Assembly (NCBI RefSeq): GCF_900299525.1
Contig: NZ_OMKA01000023.1
Coordinates: 124,001-188,000, forward strand
From: Aquimarina sp. Aq78
GTDB lineage: Bacteria > Bacteroidota > Bacteroidia > Flavobacteriales > Flavobacteriaceae
Direction: 5' to 3'
Length of the DNA stretch: 64,000 nt
Shown here: piece by piece, positions 20,139 through 28,333 of the stretch
How the letters are laid out: each line of letters starts with the position of its first letter
Position numbering within the stretch: the first letter of the stretch is position 1
The notes under the pieces: generated by a model
Databases searched by the model: none
Told to the model about the DNA's origin: nothing
What the model saw: the letters and a program-made list of their open reading frames with translations, nothing else
Position numbers and translations under genes: made by a program

Positions 20139-22544
20139 ATGTTTCAAAATTATATCAAAATTGCGTGGAGAAATCTAAAAAGAAATAGATGGTTTTCTTT
20201 CATAAATATTGGTGGACTAGCTTTGGGAATGACAGTCGTTATTATAATTGGTTTATGGGTACTAGATGATTTTACTTTTAATCAGTATCATAAAAATTAT
20301 GATCGGATAGGACAGATTTACCATAACACAACGAATTTTGAAACCAATGAAGTAAATACTGATCCTTCTGTACTATATACCTTTGGGAGTGTCTTAAAAG
20401 AAAAATACCCAGAATATTTTAAATATGTTTTAAGATCAGATTGGGTCAAAGATCATACCCTTTCTATTGATGGAAAAATTTCTACAAAAACAGGAACATT
20501 TATTGAAAATGGCGCAATAGAAATGTTTTCATTACAAATGATAAAGGGAACGAATGCTAGCTTGGATGAATTGAATGCCATTGTTTTATCAGAATCTGCT
20601 GCATTAGCCATTTTTGGTCAAGAAAACCCTATAGGAAAAAGTATAAAGATTAATAATGAGATGGATGCCGTTGTTAAAGGTGTCTTTGAAGATTTCCCAA
20701 AAAACACAAGATTTCGCCATGTACAATTTTTTGCAAATTGGAATTTGTTTGAAGCAAATGATAAATTATTTGAATGGGTAAAAGATGTATGGGATGGTTG
20801 GTATTTTAATATGTATGTAGAATTGAAGCCAGATGTTGATATTGAGGAAGTAAATAAAAGCTTACAGAATTTTTATATCCAATATGGACCAAATGATCTA
20901 GTAGATAATTATAAAGAATCTAACCTTTATCCATTTGTATACCCTATGAACAAATGGCATTTGTACTCAGAGTTTGAGCAAGGCATACCCGCAAAAGGGC
21001 GTATTACTTTTGTCTGGCTTTTTATTTATATCGCAATATTTGTCTTATTACTTGCCTGTATTAACTTTATAAGTCTTAGTACAGCTCGTTCAGATAAGAG
21101 AGCTAAAGAAGTAGGCGTACGAAAAACAATGGGATCCAAGAAAAATCAGCTTGTCTATCAATTTTTGATTGAGTCCCTTATAGTATCTTTTATTGCACTA
21201 TTATTTGCATTAATATTGATATCGGTTTCGTTACCATGGTTCAATGAGCTTTCTCAAAAAGACATGAGTATACCTTGGGGTAATGTGCTGTTTTGGAGTA
21301 TAGTATTGTTTTTTACAGTGCTTACAGGTCTTTTTTCTGGAATTTACCCAGCTTTTATTCTTTCTTCTTTTAACCCCATAAAAGTAATGAAGGGAACTTT
21401 TAGAATGGGTAAGTATGCAGAAACTCCAAGAAAAATCTTAGTAATATTCCAGTTCAGTATATCGATTATGCTTGCTGTAGGTACTTTTATTGTATTTGAA
21501 CAGATTCAGTATACCAAAGACAGGCCTATTGGGTATGATGGCAATGATCTTATATACTTAAATATGAACAATCCTGATTATTTCGGAAAATATAATATAC
21601 TTCGTGATGAGTTAAAAAATGCTGGAGTGGTTGAGGAAATCGCTCAATCTTTTTCTCCTCAGGTTGCTATATATAATAGAGGTGGAGGATTTAATTGGCC
21701 GGGTAAAGATCCAGAAATGGAAGACGAGTTTGGTCTTATGGCTATAACCCATGATTATGGAAAAACTGTAGGATGGGAGTTAATAGAAGGAAGAGATTTT
21801 TCTAGAGAAATGCCTACAGATTCGTCAGCCCTTATTGTTAATGAAGCAGCCGTAAAATACATGAAATTGAAGAAACCTGTAGGAACCTATATTACCTATG
21901 GGAAAAGTGAACCTCTAAAAATCATAGCGGTTGCCGAAAATATGGTTATGGAGTCACCTTATAAACCCATTAGTCCTGCTATTTATTACATTAGTTATAG
22001 CAATGTCAATTTTATGCATATAAAATTAAAATCTGATATTGATATAAATACTGCTATTACTGAGATTAAAAGAGTGTTTACAAAAATAGTCCCTTCTGCA
22101 AATTTTGATTACCGTTTTGTGGATCAAGATTATAAACTCAAATTTAAATCTGAACAACGCTTAGGAAACCTGGCGAGTGTTTTTACACTATTGGCTATTT
22201 TAATAAGTTGTCTTGGTTTATTTGGTTTAACTTCTTTTGCTGTAGAAAGACGTACTAAGCAAATAGGTATTCGCAGAGTATTAGGTGCTTCTAAATTTAA
22301 TCTTTGGAAAACCTTATCTAGCGGATCTATAGTACTTGTTTTACTTTCTTGTTTGATAGGAATCCCTATTATCCATCATTTCATGGAACAATGGTTGCAA
22401 AATTATAACTATCGAATGGAAATTTCATGGTGGATTTATGGTGTTGCTATTATTGGAGCACTATTATTAACCTTATTAACAGTAAGTTTTCAAATTATTA
22501 AAGCAGCATCAATGAACCCTATAAAAAGTTTAAGAACTGAATAA
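20139..22544 (+). CDS. FtsX/MacB-like ABC permease 10
   Basis: An 801-aa permease starting 'MFQNYIKIAWRNLKRN', close to permease 4. The first coupling segment near 322 is 'KEVGVRKTMGSK'. The second, near 706, is 'KQIGIRRVLGAS', with Gln and an extra Arg. The first periplasmic core is rich in aromatic residues, including many tryptophans ('WDGWYFNMYVEL' near 220), which sets it apart from the other array members. Its 3' end matches permease 7. Only 10 bases separate it from permease 11, which argues for translational coupling. Confidence 0.91.
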   Translation: MFQNYIKIAWRNLKRNRWFSFINIGGLALGMTVVIIIGLWVLDDFTFNQYHKNYDRIGQIYHNTTNFETNEVNTDPSVLYTFGSVLKEKYPEYFKYVLRSDWVKDHTLSIDGKISTKTGTFIENGAIEMFSLQMIKGTNASLDELNAIVLSESAALAIFGQENPIGKSIKINNEMDAVVKGVFEDFPKNTRFRHVQFFANWNLFEANDKLFEWVKDVWDGWYFNMYVELKPDVDIEEVNKSLQNFYIQYGPNDLVDNYKESNLYPFVYPMNKWHLYSEFEQGIPAKGRITFVWLFIYIAIFVLLLACINFISLSTARSDKRAKEVGVRKTMGSKKNQLVYQFLIESLIVSFIALLFALILISVSLPWFNELSQKDMSIPWGNVLFWSIVLFFTVLTGLFSGIYPAFILSSFNPIKVMKGTFRMGKYAETPRKILVIFQFSISIMLAVGTFIVFEQIQYTKDRPIGYDGNDLIYLNMNNPDYFGKYNILRDELKNAGVVEEIAQSFSPQVAIYNRGGGFNWPGKDPEMEDEFGLMAITHDYGKTVGWELIEGRDFSREMPTDSSALIVNEAAVKYMKLKKPVGTYITYGKSEPLKIIAVAENMVMESPYKPISPAIYYISYSNVNFMHIKLKSDIDINTAITEIKRVFTKIVPSANFDYRFVDQDYKLKFKSEQRLGNLASVFTLLAILISCLGLFGLTSFAVERRTKQIGIRRVLGASKFNLWKTLSSGSIVLVLLSCLIGIPIIHHFMEQWLQNYNYRMEISWWIYGVAIIGALLLTLLTVSFQIIKAASMNPIKSLRTE

Positions 22545-22552
22545 ATAAAAAG
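22502..22552 (+). repeat. 3'-end repeat shared by permeases 7 and 10 (copy B)
   Basis: Partner of 15282-15332; one mismatch over 51 bases, running from the last codons of permease 10 through the stop and into the spacer. Confidence 0.75.
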
Positions 22553-22554
22553 TA

Positions 22555-25062
22555 ATGATCAAAAACTATATCAAAATAGCCTGGAGAAATGCTATTCGAC
22601 AAAAACAATTTACTATTCTTAATATATTAGGATTAAGTATAGGAATAGGTACATGTTTTATCATTGGATTATATATTCATAGTGAAATGACCTATGATAC
22701 TTTTCATGACAAAGCAGATCGTATTTATAGAGTTAACCAGCCAAATATTTGGGATGATTGGAATGAGATATCTTCGGCTACAGGCCCCAATGTGGCTATC
22801 GCATTAAGAGAAGATGCTCCAGAGTTTGAAGAAGTAACCAGACTTTTAAGGACGGGTACACAGATCGTACGATCCAAACATAATGAAGAAGCAAGTTTAT
22901 ATAGCGAAGAACAATACTTTGCTGCCGAAGAAAACTTTTTTAACGTATTTTCTTTTAAATTTTTACAAGGTGATTCTAATACAGCTCTTAGTGAACCTAT
23001 GAGTATGGTAATGACAAAAAAAACAGCAGAACGTTATTTTGGTACAGAAAACCCAATAGGAAAAACAGTAGAAGTAAAAGATTATGATAACTCCTGGAAA
23101 ACCTATACCGTAAAAGGAGTACTTGATGATGTTCCTTATAAATCACATATTCAATTTGATATGTTGGTTTCTTTAAAAAGCCATTCCGAAATGATGCAAA
23201 GGAATGGTTGGAAATGGATTTGGACAGCATTTTCGACTTATGGATTGGTGAAAGAAGGAACAGATATAGCAGCGTTTTCCGAAAAAATTCAGGCTATCCC
23301 ACCAAAATGGGCGCCGCCTACAACAGAACGTATTTTTAATCAAACGTTTAAAGAATTTACTGCGGGACATGACTGGACATTATACCTGCAACCTCTTAGA
23401 GAAATATACCTGTCTGAAGCACCTTCTGTTCATTCCTTTGGACCAACCGGAAACCCAATGTTTGTTAGAATATTCGGAGCCATAGGTGTCCTGGTACTTA
23501 TCTTATCCAGCATCAATTTCATGAATCTCTCCACAGCAAGATCATCAAAGAGAGCAAAAGAAATAGGCGTGAGAAAAGTTTTAGGATCTAAACGAAAAGC
23601 ACTAATCAAACAATTTGTTTTAGAATCTACACTCTTCGTTTTGATAGGTACTGTTTTTGCCTTGATATTTGTACAACTTTCTTTGGGGGTATTTAGCACT
23701 ATAGCAGATGTACAGCTCGAACTGATCCCGTATTTAGGGAACCCAATATTTCTGGCAATTGTATTATTATTTATATTAGGATTGGGCTTAATCTCAGGAA
23801 GCTATCCTGCGTTTTACCTTTCGATGTTTCAACCTATAGAAACCCTTAAAGGAAAAGTAAGCACAAAATTTAAAGGAAAAGGAATTAGAAATGGATTAGT
23901 TGTCTTTCAGTTTACTATTTCTATTGCTCTGGTGATTTGTACTTTATTCGTACAAAAGCAATTGGCATATACTTCCTCTTTGGATTTAGGATTCGAGAAA
24001 GATAATATTCTACAAATTCATAATATCGAGCAGATCGGTTTTGATACCGAAGCACTTAAAACAAGACTGATATCAAATCCAGCCTTCTCAAAAGTTGGGA
24101 AATCATTTGGACTTCCGCCAAATATATGGTCTGGAGACCGATACAAAACGTTGGGAGCGAATGACCAGGTAGCTCAACTTAGAAATGTAAGAACAGAAGA
24201 AGATTATCTCGATGTATTGGGAGTAGAATTTGTTGCCGGGAGAAATTTTGATTCGTCCCGACCTACTGATAAATACAAAGTAATATTAAATGAAAAAGCG
24301 GTTAAAACCTTGGGGTGGGGTAATCAAGAATCTTATAATGCAGATTCCCCTATTGGAAAAATACTGGCTTTAGCCTCTGGAAGCGAAGACCAATTTGAAG
24401 TCATGGGCGTAGTTAAAGATTTTAATATTAATAGTGTACAACAAGAAATAGCACCATTGGTCATTATCCATCATCAAAACGATAAGGTTTGGGATTATGG
24501 GGCTGGATTATCCTATTATTCGATGAGGCTTAACCCTGTAGTGGTTAAAAATCCTGATGATCTTCAAAAGTTGATCGAGAGTATTAAAGAAGATATAGCA
24601 CAGATAGATCCTTCGGTGCCATTTGAATATAGTTTTATGGATCAGGATTTTGAAAACACTTTTGTATCAGAACAAAGAATGGGTATCATACTTAGTGTAT
24701 TTACCATTATGGCATTACTTATAGCTTGTCTTGGGTTATTTGGCCTGGCCGCTTTTACTGCAGAGCAACGTATCAAAGAATTAAGTATTAGAAAGGTATT
24801 AGGTGCCAAGGTATCAGAGTTAGCTTTTTTATTCTCTTCAGAATTTACAAAACTGGTTCTTATTTCTATTATCCTTGCTTCGCCCATAGCTTATTTTTTG
24901 GTAAATGAGTGGCTCAAAGATTTTGCATATAGAACTCCAATAGATAGTTGGGTATTTATAGTGGCAGCGATAAGCGCATTTGTAATTACGTTGGCAACAG
25001 TAAGTTTTCAAACTATTAAGGCAGCATCATCTAATCCAGTTAAAAACTTAAGAGCAGAATAA
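22555..25062 (+). CDS. FtsX/MacB-like ABC permease 11
   Basis: An 835-aa permease, the longest and last of the array. Coupling segments lie near 335 ('KEIGVRKVLGSK') and 740 ('KELSIRKVLGAK'). The extra length comes from longer periplasmic cores, including a Trp-rich part near residues 215-250 and an insertion of about 20 residues near 635-655 ('HHQNDKVWDYGAG'). It ends 'NPVKNLRAE'. A 255-base gap follows before the ATPase gene, in contrast to the 10-71-base gaps within the array, so the ATPase may also have its own promoter. Start chosen by the conserved 'MIKNYIKIAWRN' opening. Confidence 0.91.
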   Translation: MIKNYIKIAWRNAIRQKQFTILNILGLSIGIGTCFIIGLYIHSEMTYDTFHDKADRIYRVNQPNIWDDWNEISSATGPNVAIALREDAPEFEEVTRLLRTGTQIVRSKHNEEASLYSEEQYFAAEENFFNVFSFKFLQGDSNTALSEPMSMVMTKKTAERYFGTENPIGKTVEVKDYDNSWKTYTVKGVLDDVPYKSHIQFDMLVSLKSHSEMMQRNGWKWIWTAFSTYGLVKEGTDIAAFSEKIQAIPPKWAPPTTERIFNQTFKEFTAGHDWTLYLQPLREIYLSEAPSVHSFGPTGNPMFVRIFGAIGVLVLILSSINFMNLSTARSSKRAKEIGVRKVLGSKRKALIKQFVLESTLFVLIGTVFALIFVQLSLGVFSTIADVQLELIPYLGNPIFLAIVLLFILGLGLISGSYPAFYLSMFQPIETLKGKVSTKFKGKGIRNGLVVFQFTISIALVICTLFVQKQLAYTSSLDLGFEKDNILQIHNIEQIGFDTEALKTRLISNPAFSKVGKSFGLPPNIWSGDRYKTLGANDQVAQLRNVRTEEDYLDVLGVEFVAGRNFDSSRPTDKYKVILNEKAVKTLGWGNQESYNADSPIGKILALASGSEDQFEVMGVVKDFNINSVQQEIAPLVIIHHQNDKVWDYGAGLSYYSMRLNPVVVKNPDDLQKLIESIKEDIAQIDPSVPFEYSFMDQDFENTFVSEQRMGIILSVFTIMALLIACLGLFGLAAFTAEQRIKELSIRKVLGAKVSELAFLFSSEFTKLVLISIILASPIAYFLVNEWLKDFAYRTPIDSWVFIVAAISAFVITLATVSFQTIKAASSNPVKNLRAE

Positions 25063-25317
25063 AATTATTTCGGATCGCATAGGTTTTCAAAACCGGTGAA
25101 ATCTATTTTAAAAATTGATATAGAAAATAAATCTGATTAAAATTGGGTATCTAAAAAGAGTAATTAAAACGTCATTACAGACAAAACAAAGTATTCTATC
25201 GTCTGATTCTTAAAAATATATAGATTACTTTGTATTTTGTGAAAACGAAAAACAAGATTTTTTGGATACCCTTTTTAAACCCAGATTAACATATAATAAA
25301 AACTGAAAAAATAAAAT

Positions 25318-25980
25318 ATGCTATTACAACTAAAAAATGTATCAAAATGGGTACACTCAGGAGGACAGAAAGTCTTTTTGTTAAAAGACATTAATTTTTG
25401 GGTAAATGAAGGTGATTTTATCTCTATCATGGGACCTTCTGGGTCAGGGAAATCTACTTTACTCAATATCATCGGAATGCTGGATGATTTTAATGAAGGA
25501 GAATATACGTTTCTGGAAGAAAAGGTACATTCATTAAAAGAAAAACATCGTGCTAATCTGTATAAAGAATATATAGGATTTGTGTTTCAGGCGTATCATT
25601 TGATCGATGAATTAACGGTAAAAGAAAATCTGGAGATGCCATTATTGTATAAAAAACATAGTTCATCAGAGCGTAAATCTTTGGTGGCCGATATGTTAGA
25701 TCGTTTTAATATTGTGGGTAAAAAAGATCTTTTTCCTTCTCAGTTAAGTGGAGGACAGCAACAACTGGTTGGTGTTGCCAGAGCACTTATTGCTAGTCCA
25801 AAATTAATTCTGGCAGATGAACCTACTGGGAATCTTAATTCTAAACAGGGAGAGGAAATCATGGAAATTTTCACACAATTAAATAAAGAAGGAGTGACCA
25901 TTATACAAGTAACGCATTCTGAAAAAAATATGGCATATGGCTCTCGGGTTATCAACTTATTGGATGGTAAAATGGAGTAA
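25318..25980 (+). CDS. LolD/MacB-type ABC transporter ATPase
   Basis: A 220-aa cytoplasmic ATPase that should power FtsX-type permeases. Walker A is residues 39-47 ('GPSGSGKST'), Q-loop Gln91, signature 143-147 ('LSGGQ'), Walker B 163-168 ('LILADE') and H-loop His200. All catalytic residues are present. The residues just after the signature read 'QQLVGVARAL' where most LolD/MacB proteins have 'QQRVAIARAL', so an otherwise common Arg is Leu. It is the only ATPase near eleven permeases, which suggests one ATPase serves several of them, although others may be encoded elsewhere. It begins 255 bases after permease 11. Confidence 0.93.
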   Translation: MLLQLKNVSKWVHSGGQKVFLLKDINFWVNEGDFISIMGPSGSGKSTLLNIIGMLDDFNEGEYTFLEEKVHSLKEKHRANLYKEYIGFVFQAYHLIDELTVKENLEMPLLYKKHSSSERKSLVADMLDRFNIVGKKDLFPSQLSGGQQQLVGVARALIASPKLILADEPTGNLNSKQGEEIMEIFTQLNKEGVTIIQVTHSEKNMAYGSRVINLLDGKME

Positions 25981-26319
25981 AAAACTTATTAAAAGCGTCA
26001 AATTGAGTGGTTTTTTATAGTAAAACGAAGAAAAGTTGTATCGGTCCTTCGACGAAGCTCAGGATGACAAGGCTTTTGATTAAAAATTCACTTGTCTTCG
26101 ATAGCTCTGCTAAGCTTGGTCGAAGTACATTTTTCTACCGAAAATCACTCTGACTGACGTAAATTTTCTTACATGGAACTCACGTCAAATTATAGTAGAG
26201 TATCGAGTCGTCTATGGATTGCAGCGTAGGCTGAATTTAAATTTGTACTTGAGCCCTTCGAGAGGTTTAGAACAGGATTTGTTGAAGTGCTGGAATGACA
26301 CATAGTATTATATGATTTA
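25981..26319. repeat. Gene-free interval with REP-like palindromic repeats
   Basis: No gene is visible here. The interval holds several fragments of a recurring palindromic motif: 'ccttcgacgaagctcagga' near 26046, 'ctgctaagcttggtcgaag' near 26106, 'gagcccttcgagaggttt' near 26252, and the start of 'tcattctgaacttgatcca' at 26320. Motifs built on CTTCGAC...GCTCAG and CATTCTGAACTTG are common dispersed repeats in flavobacterial genomes. A related fragment lies at 58946-58971. No REP-associated transposase is in the window. Confidence 0.6.
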
Positions 26320-27849
26320 TCATTCTGAACTTGATCCAGAATCTACTTCGGGAGTTACTGTAAATTGTCGTATTGCAGAATTTGGTTCTATGATATTGTA
26401 TCCTTTCCAGAATTCTGGATTGTATTTAGATAAATATTGAGGTTTAATACTTTTGTTTTCGGTACTGGACTTATAATCAGCTTCAGATAGTTGTTTTGAG
26501 TCAAAAACGACGATTTCAAACTTACTTATGTTAGTCATAATAACATCCAGAGCTAACGATAACTCGTTTTGTTTACGTCGTCCTTTAACAAATTTATTTT
26601 TCTCAATTACTTTTAGAGGGCGATCAAAACCAAATAGATTGCCTCTACGCATTTCGAGGTATTTAAGATCATATTTATTGTTTTGTCCTTTAGAAAAAAT
26701 CACTTTGTTGCGATACAGATTATCTCGAAACATAATCCCTAGAAGTTTAAAGCTTCTAAGGTTTTTTACGTTCTCATAATCTGCTCTAACAATAGCAAAA
26801 TCTTCGGTATTAACATATAATGTACCTTTAAAATCTGCTCTCCATTTTGGAGAAAAATTAATAATATATACACTATTATCATCCATATAGGTATAATCGA
26901 TAAGTTCGAAATTATACCTGCCTGATTTGTTCAAAAAATTAGACATCGCATCTTCGTTAAAGAAAAGACTCGACATCAAACTTTCCAATCCCGATTTTCG
27001 ATGTTTTAAAAATTCACTCTTGTCGTCTTTTTTCTTTTGATTATCAATTTCATCCTTAACAATTGATGCTTCTTCTGTATTTTCCAGCAGAGAATCTACC
27101 TGTACCTTGGTGCCGAATAGACCGGATTTTATTTTCAGATAGGAATTGGGTTTAACATTTTTCTTAAATATAGTCTCCATGCGTTCGGCTACAGCCTCCA
27201 TAGACACTTTATTATTTTTGTCATAGAGTTCTGCGGCTTTGATGATATGAAGTTTCTGCTTATCAAAATTACCATATAGATCACATAAAACTTCTGTATA
27301 AAACTCAGCTTTTCTGGGTAAAATAGAAATAACGCTATCGATCAATTTCTTGTTAAGCTCTTTGATCGTCGATTTTTTAAATTTGACATCGAATTTTTTT
27401 ACAGCATTAAACTCAGATTCTCTAAAAAATAATCGTCTTTTTGATAGATCAAAATTATAATTTTGATCTACTCGTTCTTTAACGTTATCAATAATCTCAT
27501 CTACGGTTAGGTTTTTATTTGAAATAAAAACACCTTTTAGCTCTATAGCTTTGGGTTGAATATAAATAATACTATCGGTTGCATTCTTTACCGATACACC
27601 TACTTTTTCATACCCCATAGAGGAAATATAGATAGAGTCAATTTTAGCAAAATCACCATTTAGATTTAGGCTAAATCTCCCTTCTTCATTAGTGATAACC
27701 CCATGGTTTTCAGATAATTGTATAGTTGCGTATGGAATAGGTTCATTAGTTTTTTTATCTACAACTTTTGAAGTAATGGTTTGAGCAGTTACCATAGTAC
27801 CTATGGATAAGAATAAAAGTAAAGCTAATACTACCTGATTATGGTTCAT
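26320..27849 (-). CDS. Secreted carboxypeptidase-regulatory-like domain protein
   Basis: A 509-aa protein with a signal peptide (residues 1-22, cleavage after 'VTAQ'). A carboxypeptidase D regulatory-like beta-sandwich follows (about 23-110, 'KVVDKKTNEPIPYATIQL' then 'NEEGRFSLNL'). The remainder is a long Lys-rich region of mixed alpha/beta character found in flavobacterial proteins of this kind. The sandwich is usual at the N-terminus of TonB-dependent receptors and related envelope proteins, but there is no beta-barrel or plug domain here and no sorting tail. It is probably periplasmic or outer-membrane associated; the function is unknown. The last codons, including the stop, lie inside a REP-like repeat, giving a Ser-rich end ('DSGSSSE'). 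Confidence 0.75.
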   Translation of the reverse strand: MNHNQVVLALLLFLSIGTMVTAQTITSKVVDKKTNEPIPYATIQLSENHGVITNEEGRFSLNLNGDFAKIDSIYISSMGYEKVGVSVKNATDSIIYIQPKAIELKGVFISNKNLTVDEIIDNVKERVDQNYNFDLSKRRLFFRESEFNAVKKFDVKFKKSTIKELNKKLIDSVISILPRKAEFYTEVLCDLYGNFDKQKLHIIKAAELYDKNNKVSMEAVAERMETIFKKNVKPNSYLKIKSGLFGTKVQVDSLLENTEEASIVKDEIDNQKKKDDKSEFLKHRKSGLESLMSSLFFNEDAMSNFLNKSGRYNFELIDYTYMDDNSVYIINFSPKWRADFKGTLYVNTEDFAIVRADYENVKNLRSFKLLGIMFRDNLYRNKVIFSKGQNNKYDLKYLEMRRGNLFGFDRPLKVIEKNKFVKGRRKQNELSLALDVIMTNISKFEIVVFDSKQLSEADYKSSTENKSIKPQYLSKYNPEFWKGYNIIEPNSAIRQFTVTPEVDSGSSSE

Positions 27850-27978
27850 AATTTGATATTTAGATCAGTAAAGTTCCTGTATGTATAAGACGCAATATAA
27901 ATGTATAAAGTTGCCTGATACAATCATAAAAGGAAGACTGAAACAAGAACTAATTGTTACAAAGGAATTTACAAATTA

Positions 27979-28022
27979 AAAAAATCACAATCAAGATATT
28001 ATTATCTTGATTGTGATTTTTT
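27979..28022. terminator. Bidirectional terminator-like hairpin
   Basis: A perfect 20-bp inverted repeat (27979-27998 and 28003-28022) around a 4-base loop, with runs of T on the 3' side of both strands. No coding sequence ends beside it: the gene to the left starts there on the minus strand, and the gene to the right ends 330 bases away behind its own hairpin. Confidence 0.6.
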
Positions 28023-28223
28023 AAGTATTGAAATATATTCCTAGTGAGAGCATTAGTTGTATGACCCTAAAAGCTTGTATAGTAAGGATTAGGTTATTCA
28101 ACCTATGATTTTGAATATGATATCTCTTAAAAAAATGTTAAGTGTAATTTGGATATATTACGGTAAAACCGTAGATTTATGATGTCAAAATTGCAAAGTC
28201 AACGAAGGACTTAGAGTAAACAC
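28023..28223. other. Gene-free interval between hairpins
   Basis: About 200 bases without a credible reading frame, bounded by strong palindromes on both sides. A small hairpin ('acggtaaaaccgt', near 28160) lies inside. It could encode a short RNA, but I see no promoter box that settles this. Confidence 0.3.
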
Positions 28224-28257
28224 AAAAATGATGCAGTATATACTGCATCATTTTTTT
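28224..28257. terminator. Palindromic hairpin with T-tract
   Basis: A perfect 15-bp inverted repeat (28224-28238 and 28241-28255) with only two bases between the arms and seven T residues on the + strand side. It could end a short + strand transcript starting after 28022, or add to termination of the minus-strand operon. Confidence 0.5.
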
Positions 28258-28272
28258 GATGTAGAAAATAAA

Positions 28273-28311
28273 AAAATCACGATAAAGACAGCGCTTCTCG
28301 ATCGTGATTTT
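28273..28311 (-). terminator. Terminator of the ABC-2/M1 operon
   Basis: Arms 28273-28283 and 28301-28311 pair over 11 bases; on the minus strand the hairpin runs straight into a T-run. It lies just after the stop codon of the minus-strand gene ending at 28334, as expected for an intrinsic terminator. Confidence 0.6.
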
Positions 28312-28333
28312 AAATGAGCAGATATACCAAAGA

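Noticed and set aside
1494..24887. Many opposite-strand frames of 60-100 codons inside the permease genes
   Set aside because: They mirror conserved hydrophobic segments of the permeases and recur at equivalent places in each paralogue, as expected of shadows.
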